From assembly GCA_040386155.1 (NCBI GenBank), contig JAZKFZ010000001.1, positions 124,001 through 188,000 on the forward strand: a stretch of DNA of 64,000 nt. Direction: 5' to 3'. A program made the translations under genes and the position numbers. Source of the stretch: M0103 sp040386155 (GTDB lineage: Bacteria; Bacteroidota; Bacteroidia; Flavobacteriales_D; Crocinitomicaceae). The notes under the pieces are model-generated. The model searched no databases and had not been told where the DNA came from. It saw nothing but the letters and a program-made list of their open reading frames with translations. Within the stretch, counting starts at the first letter, position 1. Each line of letters starts with the position of its first letter. Below, piece by piece: positions 32,183-40,903 of the stretch.

Positions 32183-34054
32183 ATGTTACAAGAATATGAT
32201 GTGATAGTTGTTGGTGCTGGTCATGCTGGTTGTGAGGCCGCCAATGCCGCTGGAAAAATGGGTAGTAAGGTGTTGTTGGTAACAATGAACATGAATACCA
32301 TTGCTCAAATGAGTTGTAATCCTGCGATGGGTGGTGTGGCCAAAGGTCAGATCGTTCGGGAAATTGATGCACTGGGTGGTGGTTCTGGAATTGTTAGTGA
32401 TTTGAGTGCTATCCAGTTTCGAATGCTCAATCTTTCTAAAGGACCTGCTATGTGGTCGCCACGAACCCAAAACGATAGAATGAAGTTTGCTGAGGAGTGG
32501 CGCTTGTTGCTGGAGCGAAATCCCAATGTTGATTTTTGGCAAGACATGTGCAACGGGTTGATTGTGGAGGGTGATCGTGTATTGGGAATTCGGACAGGTT
32601 TTGGTGTTGATATTTTTGGTAAATCTGTTGTGTTAACCAATGGCACTTTTTTAAATGGATTGATTCATTTAGGAGAGAAGCAATTTGGTGGTGGCCGTGT
32701 GGGTGAAAAAGCTGCAACAGGTGTTACTGAAGATTTGTTGAAGTTGGGTTTTTCTGCTGGTCGAATGAAAACAGGAACTCCCCCACGTGTTGATGGACGT
32801 TCCTTGGATTATTCAAAAATGGAAATTCAAGAAGGAGATGTGAATCCTTCTAAGTTTAGTTATACTTCTACAAAGGCATTGTCGGTGCAAAGACCTTGTC
32901 ATATTACGTATACGAATCCTGCTACGCACGAAATGTTGAAGACAGGGTTTGATCGGTCTCCAATGTTTAATGGTGCTATTAAAAGTAGTGGCCCTCGATA
33001 TTGTCCTTCTATTGAGGATAAAATTAATCGCTTTGCAGATCGAGATCGTCATCAAATTTTTGTGGAGCCTGAAGGGTGGAATACTGTGGAAATTTATGTG
33101 AATGGATTTAGTACTTCCTTGCCGGAAGATGTTCAGCAATTGGCGATGAAGACAATACCTGGCTTTGAGAATGTAAAAATGTTTCGTCCGGGTTATGCTA
33201 TTGAGTATGATTACTTCCCACCTACTCAGTTGAAACATACGCTGGAAACGAAGTTGGTAAATAATTTATATTTTGCTGGTCAGATTAATGGCACCACGGG
33301 GTATGAAGAAGCGGCTTGTCAAGGATTGATGGCTGGAATTAATGCGCATTTGAAAGTGCATGGGAAAGAAGCTTTTATTCTTAACAGAAATGAAGCGTAC
33401 ATCGGTGTCTTAATCGATGATTTGATCACTAAAGGCACTGAAGAGCCTTATCGAATGTTTACTTCACGAGCTGAGTATCGAATACTATTGCGTCAAGATA
33501 ATGCTGACATTCGTTTAACTGCTTTAGGAAACGCGATTGGTTTGGCTAGTGACGATGAGTTGAAATTGGTAGAGTTAAAAAATAAGGGAACGTCAGATTT
33601 AAAATTGGCACTCCGTAATATTGGTATAACGCCAGATGTATTGAATCCTTTTTTGGTTTCTGTGGAATCTGCTCCGATTAATCAGCAGGTGAAATTATCA
33701 AGTATTTTAACTCGACCGAATGTTGGTTTAAGCGATCTTGAAAGCTTGTCCCAAGAGTTGCACGCCGCAATTAATTCTGCTAATGAATTGCATGTGGATG
33801 CTGCTCAGCAGGCTGAAATTCAATTGAAATATGAGGGATACATTCAGCGAGAGGAAGAGCTTGCCGCAAAGGTAAACCGACTCGAAGACCTTAAAATTCC
33901 TGGAAATATTGATTATTCAACACTTAAAAGCTTAAGTATTGAGTCGAAGCAGAAGTTGAGTGCAATTCAACCGGCTACGATCGGTCAAGCTTCTCGAATT
34001 AGCGGCGTTAGCCCAAGTGATATTTCCGTATTGTTGATTCATCTGGGTCGATAG
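32183..34054 (+). CDS. mnmG: tRNA uridine-5-carboxymethylaminomethyl modification enzyme MnmG (GidA)
   Basis: 623 residues, the normal length. With MnmE it installs the cmnm5 group on the wobble uridine of several tRNAs, using FAD and methylene-tetrahydrofolate. The N-terminal dinucleotide motif is VVGAGHAGCEAANAAGKMG. Family signatures are GRMKTGTPPR, GPRYCPSIEDK and GQINGTTGYEEAACQGLMAG. In many bacteria this gene sits next to the replication origin. Here two parS sites precede it and a third touches its stop codon. It is the last gene of the DUF4175-rsbW-like-ybeY-mnmG set and is followed by a hairpin terminator. Confidence 0.98.
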   Translation: MLQEYDVIVVGAGHAGCEAANAAGKMGSKVLLVTMNMNTIAQMSCNPAMGGVAKGQIVREIDALGGGSGIVSDLSAIQFRMLNLSKGPAMWSPRTQNDRMKFAEEWRLLLERNPNVDFWQDMCNGLIVEGDRVLGIRTGFGVDIFGKSVVLTNGTFLNGLIHLGEKQFGGGRVGEKAATGVTEDLLKLGFSAGRMKTGTPPRVDGRSLDYSKMEIQEGDVNPSKFSYTSTKALSVQRPCHITYTNPATHEMLKTGFDRSPMFNGAIKSSGPRYCPSIEDKINRFADRDRHQIFVEPEGWNTVEIYVNGFSTSLPEDVQQLAMKTIPGFENVKMFRPGYAIEYDYFPPTQLKHTLETKLVNNLYFAGQINGTTGYEEAACQGLMAGINAHLKVHGKEAFILNRNEAYIGVLIDDLITKGTEEPYRMFTSRAEYRILLRQDNADIRLTALGNAIGLASDDELKLVELKNKGTSDLKLALRNIGITPDVLNPFLVSVESAPINQQVKLSSILTRPNVGLSDLESLSQELHAAINSANELHVDAAQQAEIQLKYEGYIQREEELAAKVNRLEDLKIPGNIDYSTLKSLSIESKQKLSAIQPATIGQASRISGVSPSDISVLLIHLGR

Positions 34055-34068
34055 TTCCACGTGGAACA
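34053..34068. promoter_or_regulatory. parS-like centromere site 3
   Basis: AGTTCCACGTGGAACA matches site 1 at 15 of 16 positions. It begins within the TAG stop of mnmG, about 1.9 kb from site 2. Confidence 0.75.
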
Positions 34069-34076
34069 TTATAATT

Positions 34077-34115
34077 AAAAGGTTCAAAACTTAGTTTTGG
34101 ACCTTTTTTATTTTA
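34077..34115. terminator. Bidirectional terminator between mnmG and the convergent gene
   Basis: AAAAGGTTCAAAAC (34077-34090), loop TTA, GTTTTGGACCTTTT (34094-34107), then further T residues on the plus strand. The A-rich left arm gives a U-run on the minus transcript too. Confidence 0.8.
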
Positions 34116-34505
34116 GAAGCGTACTGGGAATTTGTAAAAAACATGTTGATTGCACTCCATGGGAGTTGTGTTGGGATCTAGCCAACGATCAACTGTATGA
34201 TTTTCTAAATAATCGAGCTCACAAAGAGCAGCATCTTTTTCTGGTTGGGAACTAATGGCCTTCAAGTGAATTTTCTTTACTGTGCCATCTTTCAAGACGA
34301 TTAACTCAAGTTCTACGTAGCCTGAAGGATAACAGCATGCGATTAATTCTTGCTCTTCCCTGAATACTTTCTCTAGAAAGCGATTGAGGTATTTATTGTC
34401 GAGCAGTAGTTGTGAGTTGTCACAAAGCACCAGTGAGTCTGAGCTTTGGGCTTTTGCCGTTTGATGTAGAACGAGAAAAAATAAACAGCAAATGAAGGGT
34501 CTCAT
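34113..34505 (-). CDS. Small secreted protein, TonB-C-like (uncertain)
   Basis: 130 residues with a signal peptide (FICCLFFLVLHQTAKAQ) and so periplasmic or surface. The middle, GYVELELIVLKDGTVKKIHLKAIS, has the strand pattern of a TonB C-terminal-like domain, in which a transmitted change such as VKDGTVKNVKV is typical. The full domain is not clear. There are four further Cys residues after the signal peptide. It is a single gene on the minus strand between the mnmG terminator and ispG, 44 bases after the ispG stop. Function unknown. Confidence 0.65.
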   Translation of the reverse strand: MRPFICCLFFLVLHQTAKAQSSDSLVLCDNSQLLLDNKYLNRFLEKVFREEQELIACCYPSGYVELELIVLKDGTVKKIHLKAISSQPEKDAALCELDYLENHTVDRWLDPNTTPMECNQHVFYKFPVRF

Positions 34506-34549
34506 TATAAGATAACGAGCGGTAGAATTAAAAATTGCCTAGTTTTATT

Positions 34550-36481
34550 TTACTGTTCGGACTTTATTTCTACCCAATCGCCATGGTCTTTGATCAAGGA
34601 GATTAGTTCGTCAACTGCTTGCTCGGTTGGTACATTTTTTTTCACTACGGTTTTTTCTTTGTAGAGGTTGATAACACCAATTCCAGAGCCGACATACCCA
34701 TAATCTGCATCCGCCATTTCACCCGGACCGTTCACAATGCATCCCATAATGCCAATTTTAATGCCTTTGAGATGAGAAGTCTTAGATCGAATTTTATTTG
34801 TGGTTTCTTGCAAATCAAACAATGTTCTGCCGCATGAGGGACAAGAAATGTATTCCGTTTTTGAGATGCGCGTGCGGGTTGCTTGTAGTATTCCAAAAGC
34901 TGTTGAATTGACAAATGTGGGTGCTTGATTGGATGTTAACCAAATGCCGTCTCCAAATCCATCAATGAGCTGTGTTCCAAGTTGACTTGACACGGATAAT
35001 TGGTAATTTTCAGCATCGACTTCTTGGGTGGAGTTGAAAAGTACAACTGGATTTTTTATGCCATATTTCGCAAGATTAAATCTAAAAAGTCGAAATAGCT
35101 GTGTTTTATTGTCGTAGTTTGTACCAAACACAATGATGGCTTGTGGGTGTTCTAAGAGTTCTTTAAAGTTGGTAAAGTCGTCTGCTAGCTGAATAAAAAA
35201 GCTTCCTTCAGTGAGCGCTGAATTGTCCAAATCTTCTTCTTTCAACAGAGGAAAAAAGCCTTGTTTGTTTTGATATTTTGCTAAGTAATTGTTAGGTTCA
35301 CAAATCACTCCCAGCGTACCTGGTACTTCAAAGTCGATGTGGTTTGCACCAATGTAAACATAATCTGCGGCCAAATCTTGCAAATGCCATTTGTCGAGGG
35401 TATTAGAATAGGTGTAGCCAAAACCAAAGAAATTTGCTGGTGATATTTTGTCCTTTTGGGATAAATCAGCAACAACCACAGGCACGTTTTTTCCTCCGCA
35501 ATTTTGAACTGCATTCGTTTCGCGGCGCTCATGCGAGAATGGACTGTATGGCAACACGAAATCTTCTGGAATTGTAATTGTTTTATTGTTTGTTTTTTCT
35601 TCAAACATTTCCACCAGTTTGCGCGCTACGGGAATTTCAAACTCTGGTTCTTCTGTTAATGAAACCCTCACCGTATCTCCAATTCCATCTTCTAGCAATG
35701 CCCCAATTCCAACAGCAGATTTAATTCTTCCGTCTTCTCCATCTCCCGCTTCCGTTACACCTAAATGCAAAGGATAGCATGTTCCGTTTTCTAGCATTTT
35801 TGCAACTAACAAGCGATAGGCTTGCACCATTACCAAAGTATTACTGGCTTTCATGGAAATCACTATTTCGCTGAAATTGTTCTTTTCGCAAATGCGAATG
35901 AATTCAAATGCCGATTCCACCATTCCTTCTGGCGTGTCGCCATAGCGACTTAAAATTCTATCGGAAAGTGAACCATGATTGGTGCCAATTCGCATGGCCG
36001 TATTATGTTCTTTGCAGATTAAAACGAGGGGTGTGAATTTTTGCTCTATACGCGCTAACTCTTTTTCGTAGCTATCATCCGTGTAGTCTATTTCTTCAAA
36101 TTTTTTCTTGTCGGCGTAATTTCCTGGATTGACGCGCACTTTCTCAACAATTTTAGCTGCTATTTCTGCGGCATTTGGTGTAAAATGTATATCTGCTACC
36201 AATGGAGCATTAAATCCTCTCTCAAGCAAAATTTGACGGATCTGAGCAAGATTTTCCGCTTCTTTTTTACTTGGAGCGGTGAGACGGACGATTTCACATC
36301 CTTCCTCAATCATTCGAATCGACTGCTCAACGGATCCCATCGTATCCATCGTGTCGGTGGTGGTCATCGATTGCAAACGGATGGGGTTTGAAGCGCCAAC
36401 ACCCAAATTTCCAATTCTTACTTCAATAGTGGGCAATCGTTTACGCTGCAATAAATCAATACAATAGTTCGGTGAAATCAT
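34550..36481 (-). CDS. ispG: 4-hydroxy-3-methylbut-2-enyl diphosphate synthase (long form)
   Basis: 643 residues, against about 370 in E. coli. The length is due to the middle insert domain also found in plant, chlamydial and Bacteroidota IspG. It makes HMBPP from MEcPP in the MEP isoprenoid pathway, using a [4Fe-4S] cluster. The N-terminal TIM-barrel has LQSMTTTDT and RVNPGN. The C-terminal cluster domain has ISCPSCGRT and GCIVNGPGE, which supply the three Cys ligands. A -7 box lies 4 bases before the ATG at 36486-36493, so the transcript is nearly leaderless. It is divergent from the YjbR-like gene. Confidence 0.97.
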   Translation of the reverse strand: MISPNYCIDLLQRKRLPTIEVRIGNLGVGASNPIRLQSMTTTDTMDTMGSVEQSIRMIEEGCEIVRLTAPSKKEAENLAQIRQILLERGFNAPLVADIHFTPNAAEIAAKIVEKVRVNPGNYADKKKFEEIDYTDDSYEKELARIEQKFTPLVLICKEHNTAMRIGTNHGSLSDRILSRYGDTPEGMVESAFEFIRICEKNNFSEIVISMKASNTLVMVQAYRLLVAKMLENGTCYPLHLGVTEAGDGEDGRIKSAVGIGALLEDGIGDTVRVSLTEEPEFEIPVARKLVEMFEEKTNNKTITIPEDFVLPYSPFSHERRETNAVQNCGGKNVPVVVADLSQKDKISPANFFGFGYTYSNTLDKWHLQDLAADYVYIGANHIDFEVPGTLGVICEPNNYLAKYQNKQGFFPLLKEEDLDNSALTEGSFFIQLADDFTNFKELLEHPQAIIVFGTNYDNKTQLFRLFRFNLAKYGIKNPVVLFNSTQEVDAENYQLSVSSQLGTQLIDGFGDGIWLTSNQAPTFVNSTAFGILQATRTRISKTEYISCPSCGRTLFDLQETTNKIRSKTSHLKGIKIGIMGCIVNGPGEMADADYGYVGSGIGVINLYKEKTVVKKNVPTEQAVDELISLIKDHGDWVEIKSEQ

Positions 36482-36485
36482 AGTA

Positions 36486-36493
36486 CAAAGATA
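36486..36493 (-). promoter_or_regulatory. -7 box before ispG
   Basis: TATCTTTG on the minus strand fits TAnnTTTG, 4 bases before the ATG. Confidence 0.45.
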
Positions 36494-36523
36494 AAGATTC
36501 TCTCAGAGTGAAAATGCTTTTGT

Positions 36524-36531
36524 TAATTTTG
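36524..36531 (+). promoter_or_regulatory. -7 box before the YjbR/MmcQ gene
   Basis: TAATTTTG fits TAnnTTTG, 4 bases before the ATG. Together with the ispG box it forms a compact divergent promoter of about 50 bases. Confidence 0.45.
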
Positions 36532-36535
36532 TAAA

Positions 36536-36892
36536 ATGACAATTGAACAACTGCGTGATTATTGTTTGGCAAAGCCTTACACAACGGAATCATTTCCTTT
36601 CGATCAACAAACCCTCGTTTTTAAGGTGGACAATAAAATGTTTGCATTGGCAGACGTGGAAAATTTTACCAGTGTTAATTTAAAATGTGATCCTGAACGT
36701 GCTATTGTATTGCGTGAGGAATATTTTGGAATTATTCCTGGCTGGCACATGTCGAAAACGCACTGGAATACTGTTAAAGTTGGAGAAGATGTCTCTAATT
36801 CACTCTTTTTTGAATTGGTGGACTTATCGTATGATCTTGTTGTTCAATCACTAACAAAGAAACGCCAACGAGAGCTTGGATTTTTGGATTGA
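36536..36892 (+). CDS. MmcQ/YjbR family protein
   Basis: 118 residues, the standard size for this CyaY-like-fold family (DUF419). Landmarks are TTESFPFDQQTLVFKV near the N-terminus, MFALADV, VNLKCDPERAIVLREEY, and PGWHMSKTHWNTV in the middle. Family members bind DNA or act in unknown regulatory roles; no function can be stated. It is followed after 13 bases by a beta-barrel gene on the same strand. Confidence 0.88.
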   Translation: MTIEQLRDYCLAKPYTTESFPFDQQTLVFKVDNKMFALADVENFTSVNLKCDPERAIVLREEYFGIIPGWHMSKTHWNTVKVGEDVSNSLFFELVDLSYDLVVQSLTKKRQRELGFLD

Positions 36893-36905
36893 TTTTAGCT
36901 AGCAC

Positions 36906-37769
36906 ATGAATAAAAATACAATTATGAAAACAAAATTTACTTTCTCATTCCTTGCTGCCTTACTTTCTGGTCCGATATTGGCCCAAAATGATTCGTTGCC
37001 AGCAGACACCAACCGCATCGATTTAGGTAAGGTTGAAATTATTATTATCGATCATCGTGAAATAGTAAAAGTGGATTCTTCCATGGTACTAAAAGAGGGC
37101 GAAGAACCGAAAGATGGTCATAAAAAGAAATCCATGAAAGATTGGATGACACGACCACAAGCGCATTGGGCAGGATTAGAAATGGGCTTTGGAATTAACA
37201 TGAACAGTGATTTCGGTACCGATTTTCAAAACAATCAGTATTGGGAAAACGACCCAGCAGAATCAATGCAATGGAATTGGAATATTTTAGAACACAAATT
37301 TAAAATCTATAAAAACTACGTGGGAATTACCACAGGTTTGGGTTTTAACTTCAATCAAATGGCTTTCAAAGACAATTATGTGCTGCAAGTGAATGCTGAT
37401 ACTTTGTTCGCTGTGGTAGATACAGCACAAACTTACACTAAAAATAAATTGCGAAGCAATTACTTAACCATTCCTCTTTTGTTGGAGTTGGGTGGTAAAA
37501 AAGGCAACGGTTTTTATTTTGCAACGGGAGTTATTGGAGGCATTCGCTTAAGTTCAAAAATTAAACGCCAGGGAGAAATTGATGGGAAAAACTTTAGAGA
37601 AGATGAGCGAGGTGTTTATGGCTTGAATCCATTTAAATTGGATGCCACTGTTCGTTTGGGCTACAGCTGGTTTGGTTTATACGCAAATTATTCACTTGTG
37701 CCCGTTTTTGATAAAGATAAAACAGTAGCGGTTCATCCTTTAACTTTTGGATTAACAGCTAATTTTTAA
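36906..37769 (+). CDS. Outer-membrane beta-barrel protein
   Basis: 287 residues (281 if the second ATG at 36924 is used). It has a signal peptide (FTFSFLAALLSGPILAQ) and a polar stretch with an Asp/Lys-rich segment. From about residue 85 there are alternating short strands (HWAGLEMGFGINMNSDF, YVGITTGLGFNFN, LTIPLLLELGGKK, FYFATGVIGGIRLS, ATVRLGYSWFGLYANYSL), ending in Phe, the usual mark of an outer-membrane barrel. It resembles PorT-like small barrels of Bacteroidota, but the substrate or role is not visible. Confidence 0.78.
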   Translation: MNKNTIMKTKFTFSFLAALLSGPILAQNDSLPADTNRIDLGKVEIIIIDHREIVKVDSSMVLKEGEEPKDGHKKKSMKDWMTRPQAHWAGLEMGFGINMNSDFGTDFQNNQYWENDPAESMQWNWNILEHKFKIYKNYVGITTGLGFNFNQMAFKDNYVLQVNADTLFAVVDTAQTYTKNKLRSNYLTIPLLLELGGKKGNGFYFATGVIGGIRLSSKIKRQGEIDGKNFREDERGVYGLNPFKLDATVRLGYSWFGLYANYSLVPVFDKDKTVAVHPLTFGLTANF

Positions 37770-37802
37770 GAGAATCTCCGATTCAAAAAAGCTAATTATC
37801 AA

Positions 37803-37874
37803 CTTTGCGCTCTCTGCTACTTTGCAGTAATAAAGGCTTAATTTACAAACCGCCAAGAAGCGAAGTGCGCAAAG
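37803..37874. repeat. Imperfect inverted repeat (REP-like)
   Basis: CTTTGCGC (37803-37810) is mirrored by GCGCAAAG (37867-37874), and the similarity continues inward over about 35 bases with scattered mismatches. It lies between the convergent beta-barrel and helicase genes and could also act as a weak terminator. Confidence 0.5.
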
Positions 37875-37892
37875 GGTTGAAAATAAATTGAA

Positions 37893-39248
37893 TTATTTTC
37901 TTTTTGCTTTCATGTTTTGAATTTTATCTCCCCTCTTAATTGGCTTCTTAAATTTCTCTTTTATTTTTTGCTGATACGTCTTCTTTACAACCTTTGCTTT
38001 GCTGTTTTTTGCTGATTTTTTGTGAAAGGAGGCTCCAGCTTCTATTGTGGTGTGTTTATGCGGTGATTCAACAATTTCTAGTGGTTTTTCTTCTTCCTCT
38101 GGTGCTAGTTGACTTGAGATTTTAACCTCTTTAGGTAATTCTCTTGATGGAATGGTGTATTTCATCAAGCCTTCAATCGCCTCCTTCAAAACTTCTTCTT
38201 TCGGTGTGCTGAAAAGAATTGCCTTACCATGTTGTCCTGCTCTTCCCGTTCTACCAATTCGGTGGATATAATTTTCTGGGTAAAATGGGGTGTCAAAACT
38301 GATCACTGTACTAATTTTTTCAATGTCAATTCCCCTTGAAATTACATCTGTAGCAATAAGAATTCTAACTGACCCGTGGGTAAAATCTTCAATTGATTTA
38401 GATCGATAATTTTGTTCTTTACCAGAATGTATCACTGCGGTTTCTGGTCCAAAATTTAAAGTTTCAAAAAGACGGTCGGCGTTTATTTTCGTCGATACAA
38501 AAATCAATACCTTGCTATTGCTTTCCTTGTCTTTTAAGAGATGATTTAAGAGATTGACTTTCGTATAGAAATTGGGAACAGCATACGATTCTTGATCAAT
38601 TGTATCTAAAGGAGTTCCACTGATGGAAATCGTCTTTTTAACAGGATTCACTAAAAACTCTTCTAACAAATCGTCTACGTACGTTGTCATTGTTGCAGAA
38701 AAGAGTATGTTTTGTCGTTTTGTTGGTAGGTGTTCGAAAATGTTTTTCAATTGGGTTTTATAACCAAAATCAAGCATGATATCTACTTCATCAATTACCA
38801 ATTTTTTCACCGACTGCAGTCGCAATACTTTCGAAAGTGCAAGGTCATATAGTCTTCTTGGTGTACCAACGATGATGTCAATTCCCGCAACTACCGCTTT
38901 TTTTTGTCCATTAATGTTATTAGATCCACCATAAACACCCAATACGCGCACATTCATGTACGGCGTTAGTTTATTGATTTGCTCTACGATTTGAATCACC
39001 AACTCTCGTGTGGGTGCAAGTATTAAAACACGTGGATTTGCTTGATCTGAATACGCTAAATCTTGCAAAATGGGAAGCAAATAGGCAATCGTTTTACCTG
39101 TACCTGTTTGAGCAATGCCAACAAAATCTGCTCCTGCAAGTATGGTAGAGTAAGATGCTTGCTGAATGGGACTCGGGGTTTCAAATCCTAAATCGACAAC
39201 GGCATTGAGTAAGGTTTTTTTGATTTTAAAATCTTGGAAGGAATTCAT
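37893..39248 (-). CDS. DEAD-box RNA helicase
   Basis: 451 residues. Motifs in order: Q motif (FETPSPIQQASY), I (AQTGTGKT), Ia (APTRELV), II as DEVD instead of DEAD, III (SAT), IV (LIFVSTK), V (ATDVISRGID) and VI (HRIGRTGRAG). The last 80 residues are a Lys-rich tail likely to bind RNA. DEVD keeps the catalytic acidic residues and is common in Bacteroidota helicases. Such enzymes unwind RNA in ribosome assembly or decay; the exact role is unknown. Confidence 0.95.
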   Translation of the reverse strand: MNSFQDFKIKKTLLNAVVDLGFETPSPIQQASYSTILAGADFVGIAQTGTGKTIAYLLPILQDLAYSDQANPRVLILAPTRELVIQIVEQINKLTPYMNVRVLGVYGGSNNINGQKKAVVAGIDIIVGTPRRLYDLALSKVLRLQSVKKLVIDEVDIMLDFGYKTQLKNIFEHLPTKRQNILFSATMTTYVDDLLEEFLVNPVKKTISISGTPLDTIDQESYAVPNFYTKVNLLNHLLKDKESNSKVLIFVSTKINADRLFETLNFGPETAVIHSGKEQNYRSKSIEDFTHGSVRILIATDVISRGIDIEKISTVISFDTPFYPENYIHRIGRTGRAGQHGKAILFSTPKEEVLKEAIEGLMKYTIPSRELPKEVKISSQLAPEEEEKPLEIVESPHKHTTIEAGASFHKKSAKNSKAKVVKKTYQQKIKEKFKKPIKRGDKIQNMKAKRK

Positions 39249-39340
39249 GCTACAAAGTAACCAAGAAAAATCCTATCCATCATGATTTTACATGAAATAT
39301 CGTGGATTGATGCAGTAGCACCAAAAGAAAGACGTTTAAT

Positions 39341-39994
39341 TTAAAGCAATTCCATCATTTCTTTCCAGCGATAAATTTTCAGTTTTTCTGAAGGTTGTTG
39401 TGCTGCATTGTGCATGGCTTTTGCAATATTTTTACCGTCGATTCCTCTATATTTGGTAAGACTTCCGGCAAGAAGTGGGTTGAATAACTTGAACAATGGG
39501 ATGAAGATTTTTTCTATAATTCTGCTCTCAGGTCGCTTTCCGGTAATCATGGAAGGCTCAAATATGTGCGTATGTTGAAAATCTATGGCAATAATATCGC
39601 GCGCTACCTCTCCTTTCATTCTAGGGTAAAACAATTTTGAATTGACATTCGCTCCAATTGCAGTCACAATAAAAACGGATCTTGCTCCACTTTGTTTTGC
39701 TATTTGTGCTGCTAGAACAGGATAATCATGGTCAATTTCGTAATATTCATCTTGCTTAGGCGTGTTTTTTTTAGTGGTACCAAGGGTGAGGAAGATTTCA
39801 TCGAAGGGACTGTTTTCTATCATTGCCGCAAAGGTTTTGAAATCGCCGATTAGTATTTTTAGTTTAGGATGAGTAAGTGAACTGTTTTTTCGAACGATAA
39901 TGGTGACTTCGCTGTAGTTGTTATTATTCAATAATTCTGTCAGTAGATGAGACCCAATAAAACCAGTGGCGCCTATAAGGAGTGCAGTTTTCAT
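39341..39994 (-). CDS. NAD(P)-binding Rossmann protein, HTATIP2-like
   Basis: 217 residues. The N-terminus has the motif LIGATGFIGSHLL. After it come FLTLGTTKKNT, VFIVTAIGANVNSKLFYPRMKGE (a possible YxxxK) and FEPSMITGKRPESR, the layout of the NAD(P)H-binding proteins related to HTATIP2/TIP30. The substrate is unknown. It is a single minus-strand gene 92 bases downstream of the helicase start and 129 bases from the divergent rhodanese gene. Confidence 0.85.
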   Translation of the reverse strand: MKTALLIGATGFIGSHLLTELLNNNNYSEVTIIVRKNSSLTHPKLKILIGDFKTFAAMIENSPFDEIFLTLGTTKKNTPKQDEYYEIDHDYPVLAAQIAKQSGARSVFIVTAIGANVNSKLFYPRMKGEVARDIIAIDFQHTHIFEPSMITGKRPESRIIEKIFIPLFKLFNPLLAGSLTKYRGIDGKNIAKAMHNAAQQPSEKLKIYRWKEMMELL

Positions 39995-40123
39995 AGTTGC
40001 TAATTTGCCCGAAGATACATTTAAAATGTGATGGGTGTCATTCTAAAAGTAGATTTTTCTTCTTCTTTTAAGGTTATTTTGAACCAAATGCTCAAGCGTT
40101 TGTATCACCTAAAAACAGATACT

Positions 40124-40705
40124 ATGAAACAGCTTCTTCTAACTTTAGCAACAATTTGTGCGCTTGATGCTATCGCGCAAATCGACACCACTCAACGCAC
40201 CCCTTCTTTGGTTGATTTTGATGCTTATGCCTCACTATTACTGGAAGTAAAGCCCCATCGAGCAGAACGATTAGTGCCCATCGAGCAGTTTAATGAAATA
40301 AGCAAGGAGGAAAATGTAATTATTCTAGACACGCGCTCAAAAGAAATGTACGATGCGAAGCACATCAAAGGGGCAATTCATTTGAATTTTTCTGATTTTA
40401 CGCAACGAAATTTAGAGCGAATAATTCCTTCTCCAGACACCAAAATTCTAATTTATTGCAATAATAATATTGATAAAGACGATGTGTTTTTTCAAAGTAA
40501 AGGCTTTGTGCCGCGCAATTTTTATGACAATGAAAAGGAGTTGACCTTGGCTTTAAACATTCCAACATACATCAATTTGTATGGATATGGTTATCGAAAT
40601 ATTTATGAACTCAGCGAACTGATTTCGATCTATGACAAACGAATTCAATTTGAAGGCACAGAAGTAGGAAAAACAACTTTTGGAGTTAAATTTGTGGGTG
40701 ATTAA
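40124..40705 (+). CDS. Exported rhodanese-like domain protein
   Basis: 193 residues from the ATG at 40124, which begins directly with a signal peptide (MKQLLLTLATICALDAIA); longer frames from 40028 would place about 32 unlikely residues in front. The rhodanese domain has VIILDTRSKEMYDAKHIKGAIHL and the active-loop Cys in LIYCNNNID. Rhodaneses transfer sulfur through this Cys; the loop here lacks the typical Arg, so activity is uncertain. A strong terminator follows. Confidence 0.85.
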   Translation: MKQLLLTLATICALDAIAQIDTTQRTPSLVDFDAYASLLLEVKPHRAERLVPIEQFNEISKEENVIILDTRSKEMYDAKHIKGAIHLNFSDFTQRNLERIIPSPDTKILIYCNNNIDKDDVFFQSKGFVPRNFYDNEKELTLALNIPTYINLYGYGYRNIYELSELISIYDKRIQFEGTEVGKTTFGVKFVGD

Positions 40706-40731
40706 GTCATTGAAGAACTGGTCTTTTTTGT

Positions 40732-40760
40732 AAATCCTCGTTTTGCGAGGATTTTTTTTT
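40732..40760 (+). terminator. Rho-independent terminator of the rhodanese gene
   Basis: AAATCCTCG (40732-40740), loop TTTTG, CGAGGATTT (40746-40754), then T residues to 40760. Confidence 0.9.
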
Positions 40761-40800
40761 AAAAAATGCCAAAAAAATGCAAACCTCCAAGTAAGAGGCT

Positions 40801-40893
40801 GCTGGTCATCGAGTAATTTTTCCGTTCATTTCGATACATCCCGAAAGGATTCGGGACACTCAATGAACGGCAAAATTGTATCGAGATGCCAGC
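40801..40893. repeat. Nested inverted-repeat element
   Basis: The outer arms, 40801-40830 and 40862-40893, pair over about 26 of 32 positions (ends GCTGG and CCAGC; CCGTTCATT and AATGAACGG inside). The centre contains a perfect hairpin, TCCCGAA-AGGA-TTCGGGA (40839-40856). It has the size and shape of a REP or MITE-like element. No transposase is nearby. Confidence 0.6.
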
Positions 40894-40903
40894 AATAAAG
40901 CTC

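Larger units (their letters stand above)
40706..40903. other. Intergenic region with terminator and nested inverted repeat
   Basis: No gene is supported. It holds the rhodanese terminator, a short A-rich spacer and the inverted-repeat element at 40801-40893, and leads directly into the T9SS-cargo remnant. Confidence 0.6.

Noticed and set aside
35285..35300. GTTAGGT-like word in ispG as an attC core
   Set aside because: Single occurrence inside conserved coding sequence without an inverted partner.
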